Positions 26,060-35,712 of a stretch of 64,000 bases of DNA are shown here, one piece after another (within the stretch, counting starts at the first letter, position 1; every line of letters starts with the position of its first letter). A model generated the notes under the pieces. That model was not told where the DNA came from. It worked only from the letters and a program-made list of their open reading frames with translations, and did not search any database. The stretch is from positions 1-64,000 of the forward strand of contig UQHF01000004.1 of the NCBI GenBank assembly GCA_900540785.1. The letters are read 5' to 3'. The position numbers and the translations under genes are program-made. The DNA is from an uncultured Blautia sp. Its GTDB lineage: Bacteria > Bacillota > Clostridia > Lachnospirales > Lachnospiraceae.

Positions 26060-26896
26060 CTATCCCTTCACAGCTCCCGACATCACGCCTCCGATAATGT
26101 GCTTCTGCATCAGCAGATACAAAAGCAAAATAGGAATCATTGCCAGTACAAAAGCTGCGAATGCCATATTTAACTTAATGCTGTACTGCCCGAAGAAAAA
26201 ATACTGGGTCAGCGGAATAGTTCTTACCTCCTCTTTCTGCGCAATGATCAGTGAAATCTGAAAGTCATTCCATACAGACAGTGCATTTAATATCAAAGTG
26301 GAAGATATAATCGGTTTCATCAGCGGAAATACGATTTTCCAGAAAGTATAGAACTTCCCTGCACCGTCAATATAGGCTGCCTCTTCCATCTCTATGGGAA
26401 TATTTCTGACAAATCCCACGTACACGAATATATTATAAGCAAGCTGAAATCCGCATATCGTAAGAATCATGCCAAGGCGCGTATTTAAAAGATTCATGTC
26501 ACGAAGCTCTACATACAGCGGCAACATCACCACCTGGAAAGGGAGCATCATAGCCGCCAGAAACACATAATAAAATGACTGAAAAAACCGGGAGCGCATA
26601 TTTCTCGCGATCACATAAGCCGCCATACTGCACACTACCATAAGTACAACAACACTCACCACCGTAATAATCAGACTGTTTTTTGCCGCGTTCCAGAAAT
26701 TCGATACTTCAACTGCTTCTGTAAAATTCTGCCAGTAAAATTTCTTTGGAAAAGCAAGTCCTGTTTTCATTGTCTCCTCCGGAGATTTCAGCGCATATAC
26801 AACTGCAATGTAGAAAGGCATGATAAACACGGCTACAAGCAGCAGTTTCAACAGGACTTCTCCGGCTGTTTTTATTTTTTTTGCAGCCTCCATCAC
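26060..26896 (-). CDS. Carbohydrate ABC transporter permease (MalG/CUT1 type)
   Basis: A 278-residue permease with six membrane segments and the CUT1 EAA loop MEEAAYIDGAGKFYTFWKIVFPLMKP (about residues 180-205). Second permease of a MalFG-type oligosaccharide importer. The gene ends inside the terminator hairpin and overlaps its partner by 4 bp. No ATPase gene is present locally; CUT1 systems of this type commonly share an MsmX-like ATPase encoded elsewhere. Confidence 0.9.
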   Translation of the reverse strand: MMEAAKKIKTAGEVLLKLLLVAVFIMPFYIAVVYALKSPEETMKTGLAFPKKFYWQNFTEAVEVSNFWNAAKNSLIITVVSVVVLMVVCSMAAYVIARNMRSRFFQSFYYVFLAAMMLPFQVVMLPLYVELRDMNLLNTRLGMILTICGFQLAYNIFVYVGFVRNIPIEMEEAAYIDGAGKFYTFWKIVFPLMKPIISSTLILNALSVWNDFQISLIIAQKEEVRTIPLTQYFFFGQYSIKLNMAFAAFVLAMIPILLLYLLMQKHIIGGVMSGAVKG

Positions 26897-27747
26897 ATAT
26901 CTATCTCCTTTCTCCTCAGTATTGTAGACACCACACCGGAAATCAGGAAAATTGCCAGCATCATAAGTATCGCTGCTGCCTGCCCATAGCCTGCCCTGTT
27001 ATAAGGGAAGGTATAGTTATATACGTACATGGCAAAAGTTTCTGATGCTCTTCCAGGTCCTCCGTTCGTTGCTGCCATAACATAATCAAATATTTTCAGT
27101 CCCCAGCCGAGAAACAGGGTTACATTAACGGTAAACGCAGGCGCAAGAAGAGGTACTGTAATTCTTGTAAATCGCTTAAAAGAACTTGCTCCGTCAATTT
27201 TGGCAGCCTCATAATAAGTGTCCGGAATCGCCTGAAGCCCTGCAAGGTAAATCAACATAGCATATCCAATATCTCTCCAGGACGCCATAATACAGATGCC
27301 AATCATAACAGTATCCTTGTTTCCAAGAAGACTTTTTATTCCGAAAATCCCATAAAATACATCACTGTAAATGTACTTCCATATAAATCCGGTAAGTACA
27401 AGGCTTAAAACAAAGGGCATAAAAATACAGGTTCGGAAAATCCGGTTTCTTCTGTTATCTCTTCTAAGCGCAACAGCCACTCCAAGACCGGCCAGGTTAT
27501 TTACAATAACCGTCACCACTGTGTAAAAAAGTGAATTTAAAATCGGGTCTTTAATACTGGGGTCTTTTAAAATTCTTTCGAAATTCTCAAGTCCCACATA
27601 ATGATAAATCGGCGAAAAACCGTCCCAGTCCGTCAGGGAAATGCGAACTCCCTTAATAAAAGGATACACTACGATCAAGCCAAATAAAATCAGAGCCGGA
27701 ACAAGAAACATGAAATTCTCTGCCTGTTTTTTTGCCCTCAGTTTCAT
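26893..27747 (-). CDS. Carbohydrate ABC transporter permease (MalF/CUT1 type)
   Basis: A 284-residue permease with six membrane segments; FLVPALILFGLIVVYPFIKGVRISLTDWDG at the N-terminus and EAA loop YYEAAKIDGASSFKRFTRITVPLLAPA are typical UgpA/MalF-type features. Works with the MalG-type partner and the binding protein encoded immediately upstream. Confidence 0.9.
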   Translation of the reverse strand: MKLRAKKQAENFMFLVPALILFGLIVVYPFIKGVRISLTDWDGFSPIYHYVGLENFERILKDPSIKDPILNSLFYTVVTVIVNNLAGLGVAVALRRDNRRNRIFRTCIFMPFVLSLVLTGFIWKYIYSDVFYGIFGIKSLLGNKDTVMIGICIMASWRDIGYAMLIYLAGLQAIPDTYYEAAKIDGASSFKRFTRITVPLLAPAFTVNVTLFLGWGLKIFDYVMAATNGGPGRASETFAMYVYNYTFPYNRAGYGQAAAILMMLAIFLISGVVSTILRRKEIDM

Positions 27748-27775
27748 TTTTTCACTTCCCTTCCCTTATATCCAC

Positions 27776-29044
27776 TTACTGAATTGCAGCGATTTCCGCG
27801 TCAAGCTGCTCAATCATAGCGTCCACATCACGCTCTGTATCTGCCGCAAATTCTTCCTGCCATTTACGGAAGGTTGCATCATACTGCCCGGAAAAAATAT
27901 CCTCTGTCTCATAGTTATATACTTTTCCGTTTTTCTGAATATCAATAAAATCAAGCACAATCGGAGAAAGTTTTGTCGTATCTACCTCTGCCGCACAGGG
28001 AATATCATAACCTTTTTCATTTAAAATCGCAGCTCCTTCCGGCGTTGTAAGGAACTCAATAAATTTCTTTGCAGCGTCAATATGCTCTGACTGAGAAGTG
28101 ATCATATAACAGCCATCCGGAGCAAGTCCGAGTACAGGCTGATCATCATTTGTATTTGGTGTTGCAAAAAATCCAATCTGATCATCTACTCCCGCATTGA
28201 CAAATTCAGAAATTTCCCAGTTTCCACTAACAAGCATTGCCGCTTCACCGTTGATCAGCATATTTCTTGCTTTTGCCGCGTCTGTTCCAAAGTCGTCTCC
28301 ACCTTCAAAAGCAAGTCTGTCTGCTGTTCTCTGAACGCATTCTTTAAACTCGGGATAATCTGCAAATTTCTTTTCTCCTGCTGCGATTTCCTTAAACATC
28401 ATAGGATTGCTCTGCAGTGCATATCCGTAAAGATCGCTCTGGATTTCACACTGTGACATCCAGCTTTCCTGGAATCCATGTGCAAATGGCGTAATTCCTG
28501 CGTCCTGGAATTTCTTTGCAGCCTCCAGAAGCGCTTCGTGAGTTTTTGGAATTTCCACTCCATTATCTTCAAAAACTTTTTTATTATAGAAAATCCCCAT
28601 ACCTCCCTGATTCGTAGGAATTGCATAGATTTCTCCGTCAACCTTCATAGATTCCAGAGCGGCCGGTTCTACATTTTTAATAAATTCCTCATCTGTCAGA
28701 GGCTCAATATGTCCCGCCCGGATTAAATCCGCATACATTTTCGGACGTCCCATAATCAAATCCGGAGCATCTCCGCCTGCCAGTTTTGTTTTCAACATGG
28801 TATCATACTGACTGAAATCAATTCCCTGCTCCTCGATTTCGATTCCCTCATTGGCTTCTTCAAAAGCCGCGATCAATTTTTCCAATGTCTCTCTTGCCGC
28901 TTCCTCTCCGATATGGTGGAAAAGAGTAACTACCTCTTTTTCCTCTTCTGCCTTAACCTCTGTAAGACCAGTTCCGGTCATAAGGGCGGTTGCCGCCATT
29001 GCTGCACATAACATAGAAGATAAAATTTTGTTTCTCATTTTCAT
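27776..29044 (-). CDS. Extracellular sugar-binding protein (CUT1 type)
   Basis: A 422-residue solute-binding protein (SBP_bac_1/8 type). Signal peptide at residues 1-32 ending EVKA-EE, with no lipobox cysteine at the cleavage site. Mature part includes AFEEANEGIEIEEQGIDFSQYDTMLKTKLAGGDAPDLIMG, GEIYAIPTNQGGMGIFYNKKVFEDNG and MLINGEAAMLVSGNWEIS. GGAGGG precedes the ATG at 8 nt. First gene of the importer operon, driven by an extended -10 promoter; regulated presumably by the YesMN-type pair upstream. Confidence 0.9.
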   Translation of the reverse strand: MKMRNKILSSMLCAAMAATALMTGTGLTEVKAEEEKEVVTLFHHIGEEAARETLEKLIAAFEEANEGIEIEEQGIDFSQYDTMLKTKLAGGDAPDLIMGRPKMYADLIRAGHIEPLTDEEFIKNVEPAALESMKVDGEIYAIPTNQGGMGIFYNKKVFEDNGVEIPKTHEALLEAAKKFQDAGITPFAHGFQESWMSQCEIQSDLYGYALQSNPMMFKEIAAGEKKFADYPEFKECVQRTADRLAFEGGDDFGTDAAKARNMLINGEAAMLVSGNWEISEFVNAGVDDQIGFFATPNTNDDQPVLGLAPDGCYMITSQSEHIDAAKKFIEFLTTPEGAAILNEKGYDIPCAAEVDTTKLSPIVLDFIDIQKNGKVYNYETEDIFSGQYDATFRKWQEEFAADTERDVDAMIEQLDAEIAAIQ

Positions 29045-29075
29045 GATTCGTTCCCTCCTTGTTTTTTGTATTTTT

Positions 29076-29084
29076 ATTATAGCA
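29076..29084 (-). promoter_or_regulatory. Extended -10 promoter of the CUT1 operon
   Basis: Minus strand TGCTATAAT (29084-29076), about 30 bp upstream of the binding-protein start, without a good -35. This suggests an activator-dependent promoter, consistent with the adjacent YesN-type regulator. Confidence 0.6.
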
Positions 29085-29125
29085 GCAGAGCACCGGAAAC
29101 CATATTTTATCCATTTTACAAAATA

Positions 29126-30685
29126 TTAGTTTTTTTTACCTTTTTTATAATCGCTTGGCGAAATCCCTTCCTGCCTTTTAAAAACCTGATAAAAATAAAC
29201 ATAGTCACTGTATCCAGCCATTTCCCCGGCTTCAGCTATCCGGTACCCCTCGTCCAGAAATTTCTTTGCTGCCGCAATACGCACCCCTGCTAAAATATCT
29301 GTAAAATTGCTGCCTGTTTCTTTTTTCAGAAGTCTGCTTAAATAAGATGGATTTGCAGAAAGTTTCTCTGCCATTGATGTGAGACTTATATTTTCCCTGT
29401 AATGTTTTTTCATATAGTCTAACGCCTGTACGGCAAGAGGATTCTTCTTTTTTTCTTCTCTGATGTACGCCTCTTTAATAACAGAAGTCATATTTTTTAA
29501 GTATGCCTTCCCCTGAGAAATATCTACAATCTGATTTATATTGTCAAGAATCCCATCTACACTGAAATCAGCGAAACTGCCTGAAAGAATTTTTCCATAA
29601 TGACGGAACAGAGTAATACAGACCTCACTTAAAAAACATTTGATTTTAAATTCATCTCCTCCTGCGTTTTTTACAATTTCTTCCACCAGTTTCTCTGCTT
29701 CTTTTTCTGTTCTTTTCCTGGAAACGGTTTCCAGATACCGATAAAAAGAATCCAGTTCTCTCATAAGCGACCAGGTTTCTTCCCTTACTGAATCAAATGC
29801 GTCGCTGCAAAAAATCAAATCCTCTGTTCCGGAAAAATATCCGGCTTTCATAGTTTTTTCTGTCTGTCTGTAAATCTCCCCCATTTTACTTATATCGGAA
29901 GCGAGCAAAGAAGAAGCAAAACATATCCTGCCCTCTTCTCCGAACTGTTGTCTTAACCGCTCCTGCACAGCGCAGAGAAGATTTTTTATGTGAATGCGAA
30001 AGCTTCTGGAACTTACTGTTTTATCTGCACAGATCACAAGTACCAGATCCTGTTGGAACAGAAAAGGTATAATTTCTTTCTGTTTTGCAAGCTTTAAAAT
30101 CTCCTCCGCCGCAGTCCGGTTTATCAAAAAAAGCTTCTCTTTTTCATAACATCTTCCCCGCCCGATCACAATTCCGTAATTCATTCGGTTAAGCCCCAGT
30201 TTTTTTATATCTTCCTCTGTTATCTTCTGTTCTGTTCCCTGAAGAAGCAGATCCTTTATTAGTCCTTTCCTTTTCATACTGATAAAAGATTCTTTTAAGC
30301 CCCTGTCTGCATTAAGCTTCCGCACTGCCTTTTCCAGTACCTTCTCCAGTTTTCTGTTCTCAATCGGTTTCAAAACAAGATCAAGAACGCCAAGGCTGAT
30401 TGCCCGTTTTGCATATTCAAACTCCTGATACCCGGTGATCATAATAATTTCCATATCTGGAAACGCACTCTTTACCCTTTCCACAAGCGCAAGACCGTCT
30501 GTTTCCGGCATTTTTATATCTGTTACAAGAATATCCGGCTTTATCTGAAATGCAAGTTTTAAGGCTTCCGCTCCATTCTCCGCTGTCCCCGCCGGATCAC
30601 AGCCGTATTTCTTCCAGTCAATCGTTTCCTTCAAAGACTTACAGATCAGCGGATTGTCATCTGCAATGATTACCTTATAACTCAT
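29126..30685 (-). CDS. Response regulator, YesN type (REC + AraC HTH)
   Basis: A 519-residue response regulator. REC domain at residues 1-120 (KVIIADDNPLICKSL, phosphoacceptor Asp in VTDIKMPETDG, Lys in LVLKPIE), a long linker, and a C-terminal AraC-type double HTH (ALDYMKKHYRENISLTSMAEKLSANPSYLSRLLKKETGSNFTDIL ... VYFYQVFKRQEGISPSDYKK). ATG 30685 follows GGGGGAGG. It overlaps the kinase stop by 11 bp. Such YesMN pairs activate neighbouring CUT1 glycan importers. Confidence 0.92.
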   Translation of the reverse strand: MSYKVIIADDNPLICKSLKETIDWKKYGCDPAGTAENGAEALKLAFQIKPDILVTDIKMPETDGLALVERVKSAFPDMEIIMITGYQEFEYAKRAISLGVLDLVLKPIENRKLEKVLEKAVRKLNADRGLKESFISMKRKGLIKDLLLQGTEQKITEEDIKKLGLNRMNYGIVIGRGRCYEKEKLFLINRTAAEEILKLAKQKEIIPFLFQQDLVLVICADKTVSSRSFRIHIKNLLCAVQERLRQQFGEEGRICFASSLLASDISKMGEIYRQTEKTMKAGYFSGTEDLIFCSDAFDSVREETWSLMRELDSFYRYLETVSRKRTEKEAEKLVEEIVKNAGGDEFKIKCFLSEVCITLFRHYGKILSGSFADFSVDGILDNINQIVDISQGKAYLKNMTSVIKEAYIREEKKKNPLAVQALDYMKKHYRENISLTSMAEKLSANPSYLSRLLKKETGSNFTDILAGVRIAAAKKFLDEGYRIAEAGEMAGYSDYVYFYQVFKRQEGISPSDYKKGKKN

Positions 30686-32444
30686 TTTCCAATTCCTCCC
30701 CCTCAAATAGTATGGGCATTTTCAGGCACACAATCGTTCCGCTTTCTTTTCCTTTTCGTACAGAAAGTCCATAAGAATCTCCATAAAGGATCTGAATCCG
30801 CTTATGCACCGCCTCAAGCCCCACCTTTGTATGTTTTTCATCTTCTTCTGTTCCAGGAAAATTCTGTACAGAGAGCCATTTATCCGAAATTCCGACTCCA
30901 TCATCCCTTACACCAATTTCCATATCTTTTCCCACGCATCTGGAAAAAATCTGAATGTGCCCTTTTCCTGCCTTTGGCTCAATTCCATGTACAATGGCGT
31001 TTTCTACAAGAGGCTGTAAAATCAATTTCGGCACAACTGCCTCTGAAAGTATTTCATCTATATCAAAAGACAAACTGATCCTTCCTCCAAAAGACATATT
31101 GGAAAGCTCCACATATTCTTTCACATTTTCCATTTCCTCTTCAAGAAGTACAAATTTTTTCTTTTTACTGATTGTTTCTCGAAGATAGCTTCCCAGAATA
31201 GACACACAGTCTGCCACTTCCCCGTCGTCATTCAGCTTCGCAAGACTGTTGATGCTTTCCAGCGTGTTGTAGAGAAAATGCGGATTAAGTTTTGCCTGCA
31301 AAGCGTCATATTCAAACTGCACAGCCTTTAACTGCGCGCTTTTTTTCTGCGTTTTTTCTTCTGTAATGTTTTCCAGAAGAGTCTCCATCTTCCGCGCCAT
31401 ATTATCAAAAGCAGACGCTACCGCTCCAATCTCATCTTTTTCAAAATCTGAAGCTTTCTGTGTGAAATTTCCTTCCTCCATTGCGTGGATTCTTTCAAGA
31501 AGTTTCTGAAGCTTTCCCCATATATCTCGATAAAGCCATACAGACAGAGAAACCGCAAATACAATAGCAGCCACTGCCACATACCATACAGGCTTCAACA
31601 TCTGCACTGCCCGGTCAGAAATACTTTTTATATTGATGAGATTCATTACCTTAATCTCATTTTTTCCAAGGTTCTCGAGAGTGAATATATACTTCTGGTC
31701 TTTATAATAAAATTCCTGTTCTGTATCTTCCTCAAGATTATGGGTATTTACAATCATTTCTCCCACCGAATCTTCTTTGTTTCCTGTATGGATCAAAACC
31801 TGGTAATCCCCGTTAAAAAGAAACAATTCATTTCCGTTTTTACTTGTCAGATCCTTGTATATATCCCGGAAAAATTCCGTATTCAGACCAACTGTAACAA
31901 CGCCTACCTGCTCCATTGTATTTTCATCAAAAACAGCCCTGCTCAAAAATACAAGAGAATCATCGTACCTGGTCCAGTATGCCTTTCCATACAATTCTCT
32001 TACTTTTTCAACATCTACAATATCCTCCACCTTATAATCCTCTGCGTTTCTGGAATAGGACGCGTACCTGTATTCTCTTCCCTCATTATCTCTTACAAGA
32101 ACAACCTCTACTTCTTTATTATAATCCATAAGGTTGCTTCCAAATGTACGCATTCTCTTCTGCCTGTCATACATTCTCTCCTTATATACCGGATTCATGG
32201 CTCTGTAAATATCAGTCTCAAAAGATTCCTTTACTGTAAATTCACTGAGTCTTTTGATTTTGGAATCCAGATTCTGACCGAGCTGGTCTGTTATCTTTTT
32301 GGAAAAATCCAGAGACTCATCTGTCAGAATTTTTTTTGAAATCATATAATTCGAAATCCCAAGAAGAATTACCATAACAAGAATAATACTAATATTCCCT
32401 GTCAGAAGTTTTTTTCGAATAGAAAAACTACGAAACCTCCTCAT
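30675..32444 (-). CDS. Sensor histidine kinase, YesM type
   Basis: A 589-residue membrane kinase: first membrane segment at about residues 15-37, extracytoplasmic sensor of about 240 residues, second segment near 285-305, HAMP (RIHAMEEGNFTQKASDFEKDEIG), His_kinase domain with the phosphoacceptor in LQAKLNPHFLYNTLESIN, and a HATPase domain (ENAIVHGIEPK, GVRDDGVGIS). Partner of the YesN-type regulator. Overlaps the AraC-family gene upstream by 17 bp. Confidence 0.92.
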   Translation of the reverse strand: MRRFRSFSIRKKLLTGNISIILVMVILLGISNYMISKKILTDESLDFSKKITDQLGQNLDSKIKRLSEFTVKESFETDIYRAMNPVYKERMYDRQKRMRTFGSNLMDYNKEVEVVLVRDNEGREYRYASYSRNAEDYKVEDIVDVEKVRELYGKAYWTRYDDSLVFLSRAVFDENTMEQVGVVTVGLNTEFFRDIYKDLTSKNGNELFLFNGDYQVLIHTGNKEDSVGEMIVNTHNLEEDTEQEFYYKDQKYIFTLENLGKNEIKVMNLINIKSISDRAVQMLKPVWYVAVAAIVFAVSLSVWLYRDIWGKLQKLLERIHAMEEGNFTQKASDFEKDEIGAVASAFDNMARKMETLLENITEEKTQKKSAQLKAVQFEYDALQAKLNPHFLYNTLESINSLAKLNDDGEVADCVSILGSYLRETISKKKKFVLLEEEMENVKEYVELSNMSFGGRISLSFDIDEILSEAVVPKLILQPLVENAIVHGIEPKAGKGHIQIFSRCVGKDMEIGVRDDGVGISDKWLSVQNFPGTEEDEKHTKVGLEAVHKRIQILYGDSYGLSVRKGKESGTIVCLKMPILFEGEELENEL

Positions 32445-33297
32445 CTTCTTCCCTCCCCTGTTTTCTGTACTGCACAGGCGTCATTCCCATCACGCGCCTG
32501 AAAATCCTGTAGAAATAGGCATTGTCATACATTCCCACAGCTCCGCTTATTTTTTCGCAGCTCAGCTCTGTTGTACGCAGAAGATAACAGGCATATTCCA
32601 TTCGTTTCATCATAATATATTTCACAGGAGAAACCCCTATACTTTTTCGAAACAGCCGGTTTAAATATCCCTGGCTTACGTGAAGATTTTCCGCCAGTTT
32701 CTGTATACTGATATTTTCTGTAAAATTTCTGTCTATATATTCTGCTGCCTGAACAAATACATCAGAAGGACGTTTTTTCATATTTTCTGCCATTTCCAGA
32801 AGACACATTAAAAAATCGTAGATTTCTGCAGATTCCTCATACCTGTTTCTCTTATTTTCTTCTCGATTTTTCCTGTTTAAAAGAAGGCACAGAAGCTTAT
32901 CCCCTATTTTTTCTGTTCCCATATTTTGGAGGGCATAGCCTCCTACTGCGGAAAAGCGGCTGAATATTTCCCTGCAGTTTCCTCCGCGAAGCTCCGCCCA
33001 TAAAAGAACAGGCTTTGAGTCCAGGCGGCTGCAGTACATATGCGCCTGCCCCGGTGTGATCAGAAAAGCATCTCCCTTTTTTAAGAAATATTCTCTCCCT
33101 GCAATACAGAAAAATCCATATCCTTCCAGAAGAATATGAATTGTATAATATTCGTATTCCTTTTCCCGCTGCACATAAAAATTTTCATCACAGCAGGTAC
33201 AGCCTGCCCGTACAGCAGAAAACAGAAATTTTTCCGCAGTTTCTTTTTCTTCCTCAAAATACCAGTTCAAAACCGGCTCCCATCTCTCTTTTTCCAT
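32428..33297 (-). CDS. AraC family regulator with cupin sensor domain
   Basis: A 289-residue regulator: cupin-like N-terminal half (IHILLEGYGFFCIAGREYFLKKGDAFLITPGQAHMY, sugar-binding type) and C-terminal AraC HTH pair (AAEYIDRNFTENISIQKLAENLHVSQGYLNRLFRKSIGVSPVKYIMMKRMEYACYLL). First gene of the leftward regulatory transcript feeding into the kinase gene. Divergent from the uroporphyrinogen-decarboxylase-like gene. Confidence 0.9.
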   Translation of the reverse strand: MEKERWEPVLNWYFEEEKETAEKFLFSAVRAGCTCCDENFYVQREKEYEYYTIHILLEGYGFFCIAGREYFLKKGDAFLITPGQAHMYCSRLDSKPVLLWAELRGGNCREIFSRFSAVGGYALQNMGTEKIGDKLLCLLLNRKNREENKRNRYEESAEIYDFLMCLLEMAENMKKRPSDVFVQAAEYIDRNFTENISIQKLAENLHVSQGYLNRLFRKSIGVSPVKYIMMKRMEYACYLLRTTELSCEKISGAVGMYDNAYFYRIFRRVMGMTPVQYRKQGREEDEEVS

Positions 33298-33470
33298 AGT
33301 ATCTCCTGCCTTTCTTCTTTTCTGCTCTCATGATTGATTATAAAAGATAGGATATTTTTGTCAATTATATTCACTTATCTGTTCTGTTTTATACAATAAA
33401 TTGGTTCAGTTTCTCAATTATCTTTTTCCTTTTTCTATTCTATCATAAAGAAAAAACGGAGGATTCAAAG

Positions 33471-34532
33471 ATGATGACATCAAAAGAACGGGTACGCGCA
33501 GCTATAAGCTTTCAGAAACCGGATCGGGTACCAGCTGCCTTTGAGGCTGTAGACACTGTACAGCAAAAACTAATGAACCACTACGGCTTTTCCAGCTATG
33601 ACCAGCTTCTTGAAAAATTTCAGATTGATATTGTATCGGTCGCTCCCAAATACATCGGCCCGCCCCTGAAAGAATACACAAATGAAAAAGGGCAGCTTGT
33701 CCGCCAGAGCTATTGGGGTTTTGAAGAAACCTTTTACAAAACAGACATAGACACCTACACCATGACTTCCTATTTTCCATTTCACGGAGCGGAAACAGTG
33801 GAAGAGGTTCTGGCTCTTCCTTTCCCTGATCCGGCCTGGTTTGACTACGATTCTGTAAAAGAACAATGTGAGCGCTACCCGGATAAGGCAATTATCACAG
33901 GACATGAAGGACCGTTCCAGATTGTCACCTTTCTTATGGATATGCCGGAATTTTTCATGCTCATGATGGACGAACCGGAAGCTGCAAAATGCCTTCTGAA
34001 CCGAATGGTAGATTTTGAAATGGAATATTACAGACGCCTTCTGGAAGCAGGGCGGGGAAAGATTGACATTATCCGTCCGCACGACGATTACGGCACACAG
34101 ATTTCTCTTTTATTCAGTGTAGATATGTGGCGGGAATTTTTCCGGGAAAACACAAAGCGGCTCACAGAACTTACGCATAAGTATAACGCCTTTTATCAGC
34201 AGCATTCCTGCGGCGCAGTACGTCCCATTATTCCTGAACTCATTAAATGCGGAGTAGATGTTCTGGAACCCCTTCAGAAAGTAGAAGGACTCGAGCCCCA
34301 AAGCCTCTATCAGGAATTTGGCGGAAAAATCGCATTTCACGGAGGAATCGACACCCAGAATCTTCTGCCAAACGGCACACCGGAACAGGTTCGGGAAGAA
34401 GTATCCCATTATATCCACTCTCTTCACCATAACGGCGGCTATATTCTTATGGCAAGCCAGAATTTTGAAGGAGACGTTCCCATTGAAAACATCGAAGCAG
34501 TGTACAGCGCAGACAGACGTCCTTCTGTTTAA
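33471..34532 (+). CDS. Uroporphyrinogen decarboxylase (UroD/MtaA) family protein
   Basis: A 353-residue UroD-superfamily TIM barrel, starting TSKERVRAAISFQKPDRVPAAFEA, the usual N-terminus of this group in gut Clostridia. HSCGAVRPIIPELIKCGVDVLEPLQ and KIAFHGGIDTQNLLPNGTPEQV carry the His/Cys residues seen in corrinoid-methyltransferase (MtaA-like) members. It is not the haem enzyme HemE, since no tetrapyrrole genes are nearby. Its place beside glycan genes is common but its reaction is unknown. Start supported by CGGAGG. Confidence 0.8.
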   Translation: MMTSKERVRAAISFQKPDRVPAAFEAVDTVQQKLMNHYGFSSYDQLLEKFQIDIVSVAPKYIGPPLKEYTNEKGQLVRQSYWGFEETFYKTDIDTYTMTSYFPFHGAETVEEVLALPFPDPAWFDYDSVKEQCERYPDKAIITGHEGPFQIVTFLMDMPEFFMLMMDEPEAAKCLLNRMVDFEMEYYRRLLEAGRGKIDIIRPHDDYGTQISLLFSVDMWREFFRENTKRLTELTHKYNAFYQQHSCGAVRPIIPELIKCGVDVLEPLQKVEGLEPQSLYQEFGGKIAFHGGIDTQNLLPNGTPEQVREEVSHYIHSLHHNGGYILMASQNFEGDVPIENIEAVYSADRRPSV

Positions 34533-34541
34533 CTGCTGAAT

Positions 34542-34580
34542 GTAAAAAGTACAGGCTCGTCTGAGCTCTGTACTTTTTAC
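34542..34580. terminator. Bidirectional intrinsic terminator
   Basis: GTAAAAAGTACAG (34542-34554) / CTGTACTTTTTAC (34568-34580) with an inner GCTC/GAGC pairing; A-rich and T-rich arms serve both convergent genes. Confidence 0.85.
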
Positions 34581-34588
34581 GTTGCTTT

Positions 34589-35608
34589 TTACAGGGTTTT
34601 CGCAACCTCTCTTAAAATTTTCTGGCTTGCAGACGGAATCCTTCCAAGACCGTCCGGTCCTACATTTAATAAATAATTAATGCCCATTCCGTTTAATTTT
34701 TTCTTGATCTCTGCAATCTCCCCTGCACTCTTCCAGTTCTGATCCCAGGCGCAGTATCCCCAACTGTCGTTCATAGTTGCGGCTGTCTCATACAGACCGT
34801 AAGGAGAAGGCTTAAATCCATCAATCTCGTTCATCATTGCAGGATCAAATTCTGTATTTTCCGGCATTTCCTTTGGAATCTCATTATCCCCAAGAGAGAC
34901 ATAATCATACGCTCCGTTTCCAAGTCTGGAATTAATAAGACAGTTCGGCTGATATTTCTTTACCAGATCAAAAATCTGGCGGCTGTGTTTTTCTTCCAGT
35001 GTCATGGGAACATCAAACCAGATCAGACAGAGTTCCCCGTAATTTCTTAAAATCTCTTCCACCTGTGGGTAAATTTTATTCCGGAAGCAGATGTCAAAAT
35101 CCTTCTTCTCATTTTCCGGGAAATCCCAGTCGTTGCACCAGGCTGTTCCAGAGCATGGAATATGACCAGATAAATATCCGCCGCCGTGAGGTTCGTGCCA
35201 GTCAAGATCCTGGGAATAATAAAGTCCCAGCTTCATTCCGTGTTTATAACATGCCTCTGCGATTTCTCCCACTACGTCTCTTCCGAAAGGCGTTGCGTCC
35301 ACCACATTAAATTTATCTACTTTTGAATGATACATGGCAAAGCCTTCATGATGCTTGCTTGTCACTACGAAATATTTCATTCCGCAGTCTTTCGCAAATT
35401 TTACCCACTCCTCCGCATTAAAATAAATGGGATTAAAAGCAGACGCCAATCTCTCATAATCTGCATTGGGAATCCGAAGGCAGGTCTGGATCCACTCGGC
35501 ATAACTGTTGCTTCTTTTGCCTCTCCACTCTCCTGCAAGAAGAGAATAAAGTCCCCAGTGCACCATCATTCCATACTGCGCTTCCTTAAACCATTTACGC
35601 ATATCCAT
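34589..35608 (-). CDS. GH29 alpha-L-fucosidase
   Basis: A 339-residue glycoside hydrolase family 29 catalytic domain. YGMMVHWGLYSLLAGEW at the start, FVVTSKHHEGFAMYHSKVDKFNVVD, GLYYSQDLDWHEP and LCLIWFDVP, whose Asp is the expected nucleophile. No signal peptide, so it acts in the cytoplasm on imported fucosylated oligosaccharides. It is short, lacking accessory C-terminal domains. ATG 35608 is preferred; the longer frame begins in the promoter. Divergent from an AraC-type regulator. Confidence 0.88.
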   Translation of the reverse strand: MDMRKWFKEAQYGMMVHWGLYSLLAGEWRGKRSNSYAEWIQTCLRIPNADYERLASAFNPIYFNAEEWVKFAKDCGMKYFVVTSKHHEGFAMYHSKVDKFNVVDATPFGRDVVGEIAEACYKHGMKLGLYYSQDLDWHEPHGGGYLSGHIPCSGTAWCNDWDFPENEKKDFDICFRNKIYPQVEEILRNYGELCLIWFDVPMTLEEKHSRQIFDLVKKYQPNCLINSRLGNGAYDYVSLGDNEIPKEMPENTEFDPAMMNEIDGFKPSPYGLYETAATMNDSWGYCAWDQNWKSAGEIAEIKKKLNGMGINYLLNVGPDGLGRIPSASQKILREVAKTL

Positions 35609-35712
35609 ACGCCATTCCCTCTCTTTCGTCTCTTGTTTTTTGATGATTTTATAGTATACTATTAAGAAAATAATGTACATGGCATTTTTGTACGGAAAGA
35701 TGGACTTTTTTC

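Noticed and set aside
31485..32339. 284-codon plus-strand open frame
   Set aside because: Antisense shadow of the YesM-type kinase; composition is that of reversed coding sequence.
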